From: Glycomyces terrestris | GTDB lineage: Bacteria > Actinomycetota > Actinomycetes > Mycobacteriales > Micromonosporaceae | Length of the DNA stretch: 64,000 bases | Direction of reading: 5' to 3' | Assembly (NCBI RefSeq): GCF_003933745.1 | Contig: NZ_RSEB01000003.1 | Coordinates: 186,001 to 250,000 of the forward strand | Part shown: piece by piece, positions 54,724 to 63,579 of the stretch | Position numbering within the stretch: the stretch's first letter is position 1 | How the letters are laid out: each line of letters starts with the position of its first letter | Notes under the pieces: generated by a model | Database searches by the model: none | What the model was told of the DNA's origin: nothing | What the model saw: only the letters and a program-made list of their open reading frames with translations | Translations under genes and position numbers: made by a program

Positions 54724-56163
54724 GTGAGCAGTCTCCAAGTCGTCGCGGGCCGGTACCAGCTGGTCCGCCCGATCGGCGCGGGCGGGATGGGCCGCGTCTG
54801 GCAGGCGGTCGACCAGCAGCTCGACCGCGAGATCGCCGTCAAGCTCGTCAAACCCGACCTCCTCGACGGACCCCAGCGGTACGAGGCCGCCGCCCGCTTC
54901 CGCCGCGAGGCCCGCGTCACCGCCCAGATCGGGCACCCCGGCGTCCCGGCCATCTTCGACGCCGGCCTCGACGACGCCTCCGGCGAGCTCTTCCTCGCCA
55001 TGGCGTACCTGCCCGGCCTCAACCTGCGGGACCTCCTCGACGAGGCCGGCCCGCTCCCCGCGGACTGGACGCTCGCCGTCGGCGCCCAGCTCGCCTCCGT
55101 CCTGGAGGCCGCGCACGCCAAGCAGGTCATCCACCGGGACCTCAAGCCCGCCAACATCATCGTCGGGCCCGCCGGGCTCGTGCACGTCGTCGACTTCGGC
55201 ATCGCCGCCGTCCTCGACCTCGACGCCGCCCGCCTCACCGCCACCGGCGACAAGCCCGGGACGCTCAACTACATGGCGCCCGAGCAGATCCGGGCCCAGC
55301 CGGCCGGACCGGCCGCCGACCTGTACGCGCTCGGGGCGCTCCTGTACGAGATGTCGACCGGCGAGCGCCTCTTCGCCGACCGCGGCTCCGCCTACGAGGT
55401 GCAGACCGCGCACCTGAAGGAGCTCCCGGACCCGGTGCGCCGCAGGCGCCCCGACATGCCCGCCGAACTCGACGGCCTCGTCTCGCGGCTGCTGTCGAAG
55501 GAGCCCGCCGACCGCGGCTCCGACGCCGCGGCCGTCTACCTGCGCCTCGCCGAGCTCCTCGCGGCCGCGCCCGCCTCCAAGGCGCCGACGCGCGACTGCG
55601 GCGACCCCACCTGGCCGTTCCGGGCGCCGCTCGCGCCCGCGCGGGTCGCGGCCGAGGCGGCCGCGATCTCGCCGCGCCCCACCGCCGACCGCGGCACCGA
55701 GCGGCTCGCCGAGGCCGACCTCGCGTACGCCGCCGCCGACTACAGCACCGCGCTCACCGCGTTCCGGTCGCTCGCCAAGGACTACGAGACCCCCGACCCG
55801 GCGCTCGCCCTGCACTGCCAGGTGCGGGCCGCGCAGTGCCTTGCGGCCCTGGGGAACGCGGCCAGCGCCCTGGCGGGCCTGTCGAGCGTGATCGAGCGGC
55901 AGCGGCGGCTCCTGGGCGAGCGCGCGCGGCCGGTGCTGCGCTCGCGGCGCGTGGAGGTCGACATGCTCGCGGCCGTGGGCTCGGGGCCGGAGGCGCACCG
56001 GCGCCTGGCGGTGCTGGTGCCGGAGATGGCGGCGGCGCTCGGCCCCGCGGATGCCGATACCATCGAAGCCGAACGGCTGCTTCGGGCCTGGTCCGCGCCG
56101 CCCCAGGCGGGACCCGGGTGGCCGACGCCGCCCTCCGCCTCGCCTGGGAGTCCTCCTCGATGA
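54724..56163 (+). CDS. Soluble Ser/Thr protein kinase with TPR-like tail
   Basis: The 479-aa Hanks-type kinase has the Gly loop GAGGMGRVW (about 18-26), Lys40 in IAVKLV, HRDLKPAN (about 137-144, catalytic Asp139), DFG (157-159) and APEQ. Residues about 330-450 form an Ala-rich helical repeat region resembling TPRs. There is no transmembrane segment or PASTA repeat, unlike PknB, so it is cytoplasmic. GTG 54724 precedes the kinase fold directly; the open frame upstream (from 54646) looks noncoding. Its stop overlaps the next gene's start (ATGA), so the two are coupled. Confidence 0.88.
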   Translation: MSSLQVVAGRYQLVRPIGAGGMGRVWQAVDQQLDREIAVKLVKPDLLDGPQRYEAAARFRREARVTAQIGHPGVPAIFDAGLDDASGELFLAMAYLPGLNLRDLLDEAGPLPADWTLAVGAQLASVLEAAHAKQVIHRDLKPANIIVGPAGLVHVVDFGIAAVLDLDAARLTATGDKPGTLNYMAPEQIRAQPAGPAADLYALGALLYEMSTGERLFADRGSAYEVQTAHLKELPDPVRRRRPDMPAELDGLVSRLLSKEPADRGSDAAAVYLRLAELLAAAPASKAPTRDCGDPTWPFRAPLAPARVAAEAAAISPRPTADRGTERLAEADLAYAAADYSTALTAFRSLAKDYETPDPALALHCQVRAAQCLAALGNAASALAGLSSVIERQRRLLGERARPVLRSRRVEVDMLAAVGSGPEAHRRLAVLVPEMAAALGPADADTIEAERLLRAWSAPPQAGPGWPTPPSASPGSPPR

Positions 56164-56870
56164 CCGCCCCCGGTCCCTATGCCCCGCCCGTCGACGAGAA
56201 GAAGCGGCTGAGCGCGCACCGCGCCGGCCGCGCCGCCACCTACCTGTGGGCGCTCTCGCCGGTCCTCACGTGCGGGTACGCGACGCCGGTGATGCTCGCG
56301 ATCGCGCTCGCCCGGCGCCGCGACAACCTCGTGCTGGCGGCGCTCATCGTGCACTCGGCGCTGCTGGCGTCCTCGTGCCTGGTGATGGGCACGTACGCCG
56401 ACAAGGTCCCGCTGTGGGGCGACGTGCTCATCTACTCGTCGTGGGGCATCGCGGCGATCGGCGGAGCCGCGCACCTGCTGGTGATCCGGCCCGCGGTGTT
56501 CCCGGCGGGGCCGCGCCCGCAGGTGCCGGTCGCGCACCTGTCGAACGCCGAGGTCCTCGACCGGGCGCGGAAGCTGCGCGAGCAGGCCCGGCGCACGGCG
56601 GAGGCGGACCCGATGCTGGCGAAGCGGCTCGCGATCGGCCGGCCGGACCTGCCGCGGCAGTTCGACGACGGCGGGCTGGTGGACGTGAACCACGCGCCGC
56701 TGCACGTGCTCACGTCGCTGCCGGGGGTCACGGAGCGGAGCGCGCGGCAGATCCTGGAGTGGGTGGAGCGGTCGGGGCCGTTCGCGAGCCTCGGCGAGGT
56801 GATGCTCGTGATCGAGATCAGCCCGACGTTCGAGCACCACCTGCGCGAGTACTGCGTGTTCATCCCCTAG
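56160..56870 (+). CDS. Membrane protein with ComEA-like helix-hairpin-helix domain
   Basis: The 236-aa protein has two or three hydrophobic segments (about 27-53, 57-76, 87-107) and a C-terminal cytoplasmic domain. There VDVNHAPLHVLTSLPGVTERSARQILEWVE (about 177-206) matches the helix-hairpin-helix of ComEA-type DNA-binding modules, usually periplasmic in ComEA. It is translationally coupled to the kinase (ATGA), so it is a candidate substrate or membrane partner. The function is unknown. Confidence 0.75.
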   Translation: MTAPGPYAPPVDEKKRLSAHRAGRAATYLWALSPVLTCGYATPVMLAIALARRRDNLVLAALIVHSALLASSCLVMGTYADKVPLWGDVLIYSSWGIAAIGGAAHLLVIRPAVFPAGPRPQVPVAHLSNAEVLDRARKLREQARRTAEADPMLAKRLAIGRPDLPRQFDDGGLVDVNHAPLHVLTSLPGVTERSARQILEWVERSGPFASLGEVMLVIEISPTFEHHLREYCVFIP

Positions 56871-56890
56871 CGGGGGTTCAGGGGCGGGGT

Positions 56891-59599
56891 TCAGGGGCGC
56901 AGTTCGGCGAGGACGGCGACGGCGGCGCGGGCCGCGTCGTCGGCGTACGTCGAGGGGAACGCGTCGACCAGGCGCCAGCCGGCGCGGCGGAGGGCGCGGT
57001 GGCGTTCGAGGTGGGCGCGGGGCCCGTCGGGGTGGACGTCGCAGAGGACGCCGAACGCGGCGTCGCCTTCGCCGACGACGAGGTCGATCTTCCAGTGGCC
57101 CACGGGGTAGCCGTGCCTGACGGCGGCGTCGGCGCCGGCGAGGGCCCCGGCGAGCTTGGTGCGCCATTCGCCTTCGGGTCCGTCGCCGGGGAGGGCGGCG
57201 GGGGCGCGGTCGGCGTAGTCGAGGAACTCGCCGACGAGGCCGCCGGGCGCGTCGAGGGCGGTGACGACGTGGAGGTGCTCGCGGGCGCGGGTGACCATGA
57301 CGTTGAACAGGTTCGCGCCGGCGAGGAACCGCTTGCGGCCGGCGGGGTCGCCGGGGGCGACGCCGAGGGAGGCGATGACGGTCTCGGACTCGCTGCCCTG
57401 GAAGGCGTGGACGGTGCCGGTGCGGATGCGGTGGGCGCGGATGGCCTCGAGGTCGAAGCGGCGCATGACGGCCGCCTCGATGGCCTCGGCCTGGGCGCGG
57501 AAGGGCGAGAGGACGGCGAGGCCGCGGTCGCCGTTCGCGACGAGGTCGGCGAGGAGGGCGAGGGCGCGGTCGACCTCGGCGGCGACGACGCCCTGGGCGT
57601 CGGCGGCGGGGGCGTCGACGCGGTGGACGGTGATGGCGTCGGTCTCCTGGACGCGCGGGTGGGCGGTGGCGGGCCGGACGCGCCCGCCGTAGAACTTGGC
57701 GGCGGAGAAGCCGATGAGGTGGGGGACGCTGCGGTGGTGCTCGGTGAGCTCGACGACGGGCCCGGCCCCGCAGGCGAGGTCGTAGAGGCTGACGCGGCCG
57801 GTGTCGAGGCGGGCCTCGAGGGCTTGCAGCCCGTGGCGGTCGAGGACGTCGCGGAGTCGGGCGTCGGAGGCGAAGGACACGAACTTGAGCTGGCGCGGGT
57901 CGCCGGCGACGACGGCGCGGCGGGCGCGGGCGAGGACGGGGGCGGCGCGGAGCTGGTTGACGTGGCTGGCCTCGTCGACGATGACGAGGTCGAAGGCGCC
58001 GGCGCGGGCGGGCAGGACCGCTTCGGCGTCGGCGATGGTGCCGATCCAGAGGGGGACGGCGCGCAGGAGGGCGGCGGTGTCGACGTGTTCGAGGACGGCG
58101 CGCCGCTGGGCCTGGTCGCCGCGGTACTGGGCGGTGCGGAGTTCGCCGAGGGCCCGGTCGGCCCTGCCGGAGCGGCGCTCGGCGGAGGCGGCCTCGGCGC
58201 GCAGGGCGGCGCCGAGGGCCTGGGCGGCGTCGCGGTCGGCCTGTTCGAGGCTGCGCCACAGGGGTTCGAGGCGGGGGCCGCCTTCGGCGGCGAGCCGGGC
58301 CATGGCCTGCACGTCGCGGGCGATCTCGAGGCACTGCTGGAGCGCGGCGGAGTCGGCGGCGGCGCCGGTGAGGCGCTGGAGGGTGCGGCGGGCGCGGCGG
58401 CGGCGCCAGCGGGTCCAGGGCCAGCCGCCGCTGCCGCGGGTCGCGGCGGCGGCCGCGGCGACGGCGTCGAGGTCGGCGTCGCGCAGGCCGGGGAAGTCGT
58501 CGAGGAGGAACACGGGGGCGTCGAGGGCGCGGAGCCGGCGGCGCTCCAGGTCGAGGCGGGTCTCGACGGCGCGTTCGACGCGGCGGAGGAGGTCGATGGC
58601 GTCGGCGCCGGCGCGGCGGGCGGCCTCGGCGTCCTTCCTGGGGACGGCGTCGCGGGTGGCGACGGCGCCGCTGCCGCGCCGTTCGGTGTCGCCGAACATC
58701 ATCGGCTCGGGTCCGGGGTGGCGGTCGAGGAGCCCGGCGAGGACGTCGGCGGCGTACACGGACTGGGTGGCGATGAGGACGGACCGGCCGTTCGCGACGG
58801 CGTCGAGGGCGATGGCGGCGAGCGTGTGGCTCTTGCCGCAGCCGGGCGCGCCGGCGACGACGGTGACGGGGGCGGTGCGGGCGCTGCGGACGGCGGCGGC
58901 CTGTTCGGGGCCGAGGGGCAGCGGGGAGCGGACCTCGGCGGCGTCGGGGCCGGGGGCGGGGGCGGCGGTCCCGTAGACGGCGGCGAGGGCGGTCGATTCG
59001 AGGCCGGGGCGCTCGGCCCAGTCGTGGAGGCTCTGGCCGATGGGGCCGGATTCGACGCGGGGCCCGGCGAGGTAGACGACGGATCGGGCGAGCACGACCG
59101 GTCGGGTGTCTTCGGGGTCGGCGCGGTGGGCGACGGCCTTGACGGCGTACCCGGCGGCGGTGGCGGCGGCGAGGAGCCAGGCGGGGTCGGCGAGGTCGCC
59201 GCCGGTGCGTTCGGGGGCGAGGACGGCGGCGAGGCGCCGGGCGTGCTCGGTGCCGGCGAGCCTGGGGTGGAAGGCGAGGTCGCCGGCGGGGACGATCTTG
59301 TGGTCGAACGGCTCGGTCTGGGCGACCTCGAGGCGCACGGGCCGGGTGACGAGGGGGATGGCGAGGCGCCTGCGGCGGCCGTCGACGCGGTGGACGCCCA
59401 TGACGACGCCCCAGCCCTGCCGCAGGAGCCGCTCGTCGCGGTGGAGCTCGTCGTGGGCGGCGAGTTCGGCGGCGCCGGGGACGGTGGTGAGGCTGCCGCC
59501 CCAGGCGGCCTTGGGCCCGACCTCGTCGGTGTCGGGGGCCGCGACCTTGTTGACCGGGGCGAGGTCGGCGAGGGCGGTCAGGATGCGGGCAGGGTCCAT
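56891..59599 (-). CDS. UPF1-like SF1 helicase with C-terminal nuclease-fold domain
   Basis: The 902-aa protein has a unique N-terminal domain (about 1-230) and a COG1112/UPF1-type helicase core: Walker A VVAGAPGCGKSHT (about 245-257), Walker B LVIVDEASH (about 540-548), GDPRQLKFV and the C-terminal GTVHAFQGSESETVI and NVMVTRAREHL motifs. The last 110 residues resemble a Vsr/PD-(D/E)xK domain (HWKIDLVV, then VLCDVH), but the usual Glu/Lys of E-x-K is missing, so cleavage is doubtful. Leaderless ATG: TACACT ends 6 nt upstream. It could be DNA repair or defence; the context does not decide. Confidence 0.8.
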   Translation of the reverse strand: MDPARILTALADLAPVNKVAAPDTDEVGPKAAWGGSLTTVPGAAELAAHDELHRDERLLRQGWGVVMGVHRVDGRRRRLAIPLVTRPVRLEVAQTEPFDHKIVPAGDLAFHPRLAGTEHARRLAAVLAPERTGGDLADPAWLLAAATAAGYAVKAVAHRADPEDTRPVVLARSVVYLAGPRVESGPIGQSLHDWAERPGLESTALAAVYGTAAPAPGPDAAEVRSPLPLGPEQAAAVRSARTAPVTVVAGAPGCGKSHTLAAIALDAVANGRSVLIATQSVYAADVLAGLLDRHPGPEPMMFGDTERRGSGAVATRDAVPRKDAEAARRAGADAIDLLRRVERAVETRLDLERRRLRALDAPVFLLDDFPGLRDADLDAVAAAAAATRGSGGWPWTRWRRRRARRTLQRLTGAAADSAALQQCLEIARDVQAMARLAAEGGPRLEPLWRSLEQADRDAAQALGAALRAEAASAERRSGRADRALGELRTAQYRGDQAQRRAVLEHVDTAALLRAVPLWIGTIADAEAVLPARAGAFDLVIVDEASHVNQLRAAPVLARARRAVVAGDPRQLKFVSFASDARLRDVLDRHGLQALEARLDTGRVSLYDLACGAGPVVELTEHHRSVPHLIGFSAAKFYGGRVRPATAHPRVQETDAITVHRVDAPAADAQGVVAAEVDRALALLADLVANGDRGLAVLSPFRAQAEAIEAAVMRRFDLEAIRAHRIRTGTVHAFQGSESETVIASLGVAPGDPAGRKRFLAGANLFNVMVTRAREHLHVVTALDAPGGLVGEFLDYADRAPAALPGDGPEGEWRTKLAGALAGADAAVRHGYPVGHWKIDLVVGEGDAAFGVLCDVHPDGPRAHLERHRALRRAGWRLVDAFPSTYADDAARAAVAVLAELRP

Positions 59600-59720
59600 G
59601 GCGGCAGTGTACGGGCGGGGGGCGACGCGGCGGCGGCGCGCGCGGGGACGCGGAAGGCCCCGGGGCGGGAGGTGCCCCGGGGCCCGGCGTCGCGCGCGGC
59701 TCGGGTCCGCGCGGCGGGTC

Positions 59721-60419
59721 CTACTCGATGCAGAGGACGCCGGTGGTGCGGCCGAACTGGTCGCTCAGCTCGTAGTAGCTGGTGGTGCAGTTGGCGATGG
59801 CGCCTTCGACGTCGGGGGCGGCCCAGTCGGCGGTCTCGAACGTGATCGCCTCGGTGACGGTGGTGTCGGCGGCCGCGTCGGCGCAGTCGACCTGGTACCA
59901 CTCGGTGTCCGCGCTGGACATGCAGGAGCCGGTGTCGGGGGTGACCGGGGTCTTGCCCTCGGCGTTCGGCTGGGCGAGGGCCTCGATGCAGAAGAGGTAG
60001 TCCACGTTGCCGGTGGTCATGTCGTAGATCATGTTCCAGTCGGTCCACGGCTTGCCGGGCAGGTACGCGCCGACCTCTTCGCCGCAGGTGTCGTGGATCG
60101 CCTGGGTGTCGGCGATGTCGCCGCCGGAGGCGGTGATGCCGGGGTCGGCGACGATGTTGGTGATGGACCAGAACGCGGTCGGGTCGGCGCAGTCGACCTC
60201 GAAGACGGCCGGGTCGTCGCTGAGGACCTCGTAGGGGAGGCAGTCGCCGGCGGCGGCCTCGGCGGCCGCGTCGACCTGGTCGCCGCTGACCTCGGTGCTG
60301 TCCGTGGTGTCCGAGCCGGCGTCTTCGAGGATGCCGCAGCCGGTCAGGGCGAAGGCGCCGGCGAGGCCGATGCCGCCGACGGCGAGCAGGCGGCGGATGG
60401 GTCCGAATGTCGTGTTCAT
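59721..60419 (-). CDS. Secreted lipoprotein, Cys-rich
   Basis: The 232-aa protein has a signal peptide with lipobox LTGC (about 25-28), an acidic Asp/Ser linker, and a folded part with several paired cysteines (GDCLPYEVL, EVDCADPTAFW, DTCGEEVG, LFCIEAL, GSCMSSAD, QVDCADAA, GVLCIE). The repeated pattern VDCAD...W suggests two related halves. The function is unknown. ATG 60419 is chosen because the signal peptide begins MNTTFGPIRR; an upstream GTG frame at 60440 is less likely. It is in tandem with a second lipoprotein gene. Confidence 0.75.
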   Translation of the reverse strand: MNTTFGPIRRLLAVGGIGLAGAFALTGCGILEDAGSDTTDSTEVSGDQVDAAAEAAAGDCLPYEVLSDDPAVFEVDCADPTAFWSITNIVADPGITASGGDIADTQAIHDTCGEEVGAYLPGKPWTDWNMIYDMTTGNVDYLFCIEALAQPNAEGKTPVTPDTGSCMSSADTEWYQVDCADAAADTTVTEAITFETADWAAPDVEGAIANCTTSYYELSDQFGRTTGVLCIE

Positions 60420-60824
60420 TGGCTGCTTTCTGTGCGGCACCGCTCATCGGGTCGGACGGTGCACCTGAGTTCGACGTGAACATATGCGGGGCCGTCGACT
60501 ACCGACGTGGCAGGTGTCGTCACGCACGGGCTCGGCAGCGCGCTGACCTGCGGTCGGAGGGCTTTCACGAGAACGTGGGCCAGTGCCCATGACCAGGATC
60601 ACGATGGTTGCAATTCGGTCAAGGAACGGGATCGGCGCGGTGCGCTCAGCGCGGTTCCCGTTGCGTCCGTTCGGTTCGCGACGCGGTTCGGAACCGGCCG
60701 GGGACGTGCGATGCGGGTGCGTCCCGTCGGGGACGTCCGGGATGAGGAGGGCGCGGGTTCCGCCCAATGGTCTCCGCGCCCTCCGGTCCCGGGGCCTCGG
60801 CCGGTCGGGCCGAGGGGGTCGGCA
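60420..60824. other. Intergenic between two lipoprotein genes
   Basis: These 405 nt contain no convincing gene. They hold the hairpin at 60795-60815 after the upstream lipoprotein gene and, toward 60420, the promoter of the downstream one. The middle is less GC-rich than the coding DNA. I see no operator. Confidence 0.5.
60795..60815 (-). terminator. Hairpin after the second lipoprotein gene
   Basis: CCTCGGCC, 5 nt, GGCCGAGG: perfect 8-bp arms, 10 nt beyond the stop codon on the minus strand. Confidence 0.5.
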
Positions 60825-61442
60825 CTAGCCGATCTCGACGAAGTGCTTGGTGCCGTCGAGCGACCAGACGTCCTCGAAGTAGAGGAGGTAGGTCTCGGCG
60901 CCGGTCGGGATCTCGACGCAGGAGGAGCCGGAGGCGGAGGAGCCCGGCGAGACCTCGGCGGTGTCCATGATGTTGTTCTCGACGACGTTGAGGCAGTCGA
61001 CGCTGTCGTAGAAGGTGCCGTCGGCCCAGATGCCGAAGGTCGCGTCGAGCCACAGGGTGCCGGTCTCGGCGCCGTTGTAGGTGCCGTCGATCGTGACGAG
61101 CGCGAACTGGTTGCCGGCGGCCGGCTCGGTGTTGAACTCGTTGGCGCCCATGACGGCGTCGGTCGCGTCGAGCTCGACGGCGCTGCCGGTGAGGGACCAG
61201 TCGGTGATCTCGACGGTGGAGCCGGCCGGGAGCGGGGACTCGGGGCTGGTGCCGTCGCCGCCCGCGGGGGCCTCCTCCGCTCCGCCTTCGGCGGCCTCTT
61301 CGACCTGGGTCTCCTCGGCGCCGGTGTCGCCGCCGGAGGCGTCTTCCCCGGCGCTGCACGCCGACAGGGCCGCGAGGGCGATGAGGGCGGCGCCGCCGGC
61401 GGCGAGGAGGCGCTTCGAGATCTCGGGGAATTCGATGTTCAT
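60825..61442 (-). CDS. Secreted lipoprotein (DUF4352-like fold)
   Basis: The 205-aa protein has a signal peptide ending in lipobox LSAC (about 26-29), a Glu/Gly-rich linker (about 30-75) and a beta-rich domain (STVEITDWSLTGSAVEL, NQFALVTIDGTYNG, then SGSSCVEIPTGAETYLLYFEDVWS) with two cysteines. The pattern recalls the DUF4352/telokin-like extracellular domain. The ATG has a GGAAGG ribosome site. It diverges from the methyltransferase gene, with an inverted repeat between them. Confidence 0.75.
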   Translation of the reverse strand: MNIEFPEISKRLLAAGGAALIALAALSACSAGEDASGGDTGAEETQVEEAAEGGAEEAPAGGDGTSPESPLPAGSTVEITDWSLTGSAVELDATDAVMGANEFNTEPAAGNQFALVTIDGTYNGAETGTLWLDATFGIWADGTFYDSVDCLNVVENNIMDTAEVSPGSSASGSSCVEIPTGAETYLLYFEDVWSLDGTKHFVEIG

Positions 61443-61479
61443 GGGAAACCTTCCGTGTGGTTCTGTTCGTTGTTAGAAG

Positions 61480-61500
61480 CTTGTGAAGTTACTTCACGAG
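61480..61500. promoter_or_regulatory. CTTGTGAAG inverted repeat
   Basis: CTTGTGAAG, 3 nt, CTTCACGAG: 9-bp arms with one mismatch, in the divergent promoter between the lipoprotein and methyltransferase genes. It resembles the Rex site of the nuo promoter, but the spacing is shorter by one. Confidence 0.45.
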
Positions 61501-61571
61501 AATAGTAGACTGTGTCGAGCCTCCGCAACGCGGGGTGGGTTACGATTCGATAAATCAAGACAGGAGCCCGC

Positions 61572-63338
61572 ATGACCACCCGTGACGCCGGCCCAGGCGA
61601 GACCATCACGCTGACCGACCTCGCCCGCCTTGCCGCGGTCGGGCGCAACGCCGTCAGCAACTGGCGCCGCCGAGAGCCCGACTTCCCCGCCCCCGTCGAC
61701 GACTCCGCCCGCCGCCCCCGCTTCTCCTTGTCCGCCTTGGAGACCTGGGCCGAGTCCCACGGCCGCTCCCTCCACGTCACCGGCGCCGACCGGCTCTGGT
61801 TCCGCCTCTCCGGCGCCCACCCGACGGCCGAGGCCGCACTGGAGGCCGTGGCCGCGGCCTTCGACGGCGAGCCCCGCGGCCCCCTCGCCCCCGCCCCCGA
61901 CCCGGACCTCGTCGCCGAGGTGCGGGCCCTCGCCGCCGAGATGCCCGCCTCCGACCTGTTCGAGTTCTTCATCGAGCGCGCCCGCGAGGCCGCGGGCACC
62001 GGGGTGCCGCCGGGCATCGCGCCGCTCGCCGACATCGCCGCCGCCGTGAGCGGCGAGCGCTTCGCCGACCGCGCGGGCAAGGCGGTGCACGACCCGGCAT
62101 GCGACGAGGGCGACCTCCTCGCCGCGGTCGCCGCGCAGCTCGGCCCGTGCCGGGTGCTCGCCGGGCAGGACCTCTCGCCCGCGCGCGCCGCGATCGCCGA
62201 GCGGCGCCTGCGCCTCCTCGACGGCAAGCTTCGCGGCGGCGGCGCCGAACGCGCCGACGTCGTCGCGCGGGTGGGGGACTCGCTCCTCGCCTCCCTACCC
62301 GCCGACCGCTACGACCTGGTCGTGTGCGACCCGCCGTTCAACGTCAAGGACTGGGGCCACGACCGCCTCCCCGACGGCGACGACCCCCGCCTCGCCTACG
62401 GGACCCCGCCGCGCACGGAACCGGAGCTGGCGTGGGCGCTCCACTGCGCGGCCCTCCTGGCCCCCGGCGGGCACGCGGTCGTGCGCATGCCCGCGCAGGT
62501 CGCGCACCGCCGCTCCGGTCGGCGCATCCGCTCCGAACTCCTGCGCTGGGGCGCGCTCCGCGCCGTCGTGGACCACCCGGAGGCCAAGGCGCACATCTGG
62601 ATCCTCGCCCCGCGCGGCGAGACGAGCCAGCTCCTGGTCGCCAACGGCCGCGGCTTCGCCGAGACCTGGCGGCACTTCACCGCCGCCCCCGACGCCCCGA
62701 TCGCCACCGCCGACGCGGTCACGGTCCCGCTCATGCGGCTGTGGGACGAGGACGTCGACGTCTCCCCCGCGGTCTACCTCGCGAGCGCGGCGGGCGGCGC
62801 CGAGGACCTCGCCGACGCGGTCGCGCACCTGAGCGCCCGCCTCGGCGAGATCGCCGAGCGGCCGCTGCCCCGGTTCGGCTCGGGCCCCGAGCTGTCGGCC
62901 CCCGAGACGAGCCTCGGCGACCTCGAACGCGACGGCCACCTCGTCGTCGCCCCCGGCGGCGGCGCGGAGGGCGGGGTGCGGTGCGTGATCGTCGACCCGG
63001 TCGGCGAACCGCCGGTGCGCATCGGTCTGAGCGGGGAGGCGTCGGAGACGCAGTGGACGATCCGCTGCGAGCCCGCCGTCGACCTCGGCTGGATCGCCGC
63101 GGTCCTCGCGGCCCGGCTCCCGGCCGCCTCGAAGCGCACCGCGACGGGCGCCAAGCGCCGCATCCTGTCGGTGAAGATCCCGCGCCTGGCGCTGGCCGAC
63201 CAGCAGCGCCGCGGCGACGCGTTCGCGCGCCTCGAAGCGGTGCGGGCGGACCTGGCCGAGGCCGGCCGCCGGGCCGAGGCGCTGGCCGCAGAGGCGGCGG
63301 CGGGCCTGGTGTCGGGAGCGGTGACGGTGGAGGACTGA
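61572..63338 (+). CDS. N6-adenine DNA methyltransferase with N-terminal HTH (orphan)
   Basis: The 588-aa protein has an N-terminal MerR/excisionase-like HTH (about 12-58: TLTDLARLAAVGRNAVSNWRR), a helical region, and a HsdM-type methyltransferase fold. Motif I is HDPACDEGDLLAAV (the canonical form has CGSG) and motif IV is VVCDPPFNV, in place of NPPY/F. A C-terminal region follows. No specificity subunit or restriction subunit is adjacent, so it is an orphan methylase or a catalytically modified relative with a regulatory role. ATG with ACAGGAG; a TACGAT -10-like box lies upstream. Confidence 0.82.
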   Translation: MTTRDAGPGETITLTDLARLAAVGRNAVSNWRRREPDFPAPVDDSARRPRFSLSALETWAESHGRSLHVTGADRLWFRLSGAHPTAEAALEAVAAAFDGEPRGPLAPAPDPDLVAEVRALAAEMPASDLFEFFIERAREAAGTGVPPGIAPLADIAAAVSGERFADRAGKAVHDPACDEGDLLAAVAAQLGPCRVLAGQDLSPARAAIAERRLRLLDGKLRGGGAERADVVARVGDSLLASLPADRYDLVVCDPPFNVKDWGHDRLPDGDDPRLAYGTPPRTEPELAWALHCAALLAPGGHAVVRMPAQVAHRRSGRRIRSELLRWGALRAVVDHPEAKAHIWILAPRGETSQLLVANGRGFAETWRHFTAAPDAPIATADAVTVPLMRLWDEDVDVSPAVYLASAAGGAEDLADAVAHLSARLGEIAERPLPRFGSGPELSAPETSLGDLERDGHLVVAPGGGAEGGVRCVIVDPVGEPPVRIGLSGEASETQWTIRCEPAVDLGWIAAVLAARLPAASKRTATGAKRRILSVKIPRLALADQQRRGDAFARLEAVRADLAEAGRRAEALAAEAAAGLVSGAVTVED

Positions 63339-63426
63339 GGGGGCGACGAATGGGCGACGGCCGGGCGGAGGCCCGGCCGTCGCTTCGTCTCTCGGGGCCG
63401 CCACCTGCGGTGGGGCCCGTGTTCGG

Positions 63427-63499
63427 AGCCGCTGACAGGATTCGAACCCGCAACCTACTGTTTACAAGACAGTTGCTCTACCGTTAAAGCTACAGCGGC
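63427..63499 (-). tRNA. tRNA-Thr (anticodon UGU)
   Basis: On the minus strand the 7-bp acceptor stem GCCGCTG/CAGCGGC closes a full cloverleaf. The anticodon stem ACTGT/ACAGT has loop CTTGTAA (anticodon TGT), and the T arm is GCGGG-TTCGAAT-CCTGT. The length is 73 nt including a U discriminator base. CCA is not encoded. Confidence 0.96.
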
Positions 63500-63579
63500 C
63501 GGTCTGCGCCGACCTCCCAGCGAGACGGATCGATTCTAGCCGACCGGCATCGCGTGCCGAGACCCCCGGAACGGCCGAC

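Noticed and set aside
56051..59845. A plus-strand open frame of 1264 codons opposite the helicase
   Set aside because: It is a shadow of the kinase/HhH and helicase genes. The helicase strand has all conserved motifs, while this frame is low-complexity.
61480..61500. A second Rex operator
   Set aside because: It has the same half-site words as the nuo site, but TTGTGAA and TTCACGA are separated by 5 nt, not 4, and the right arm has a mismatch. Kept only as an unassigned inverted repeat.
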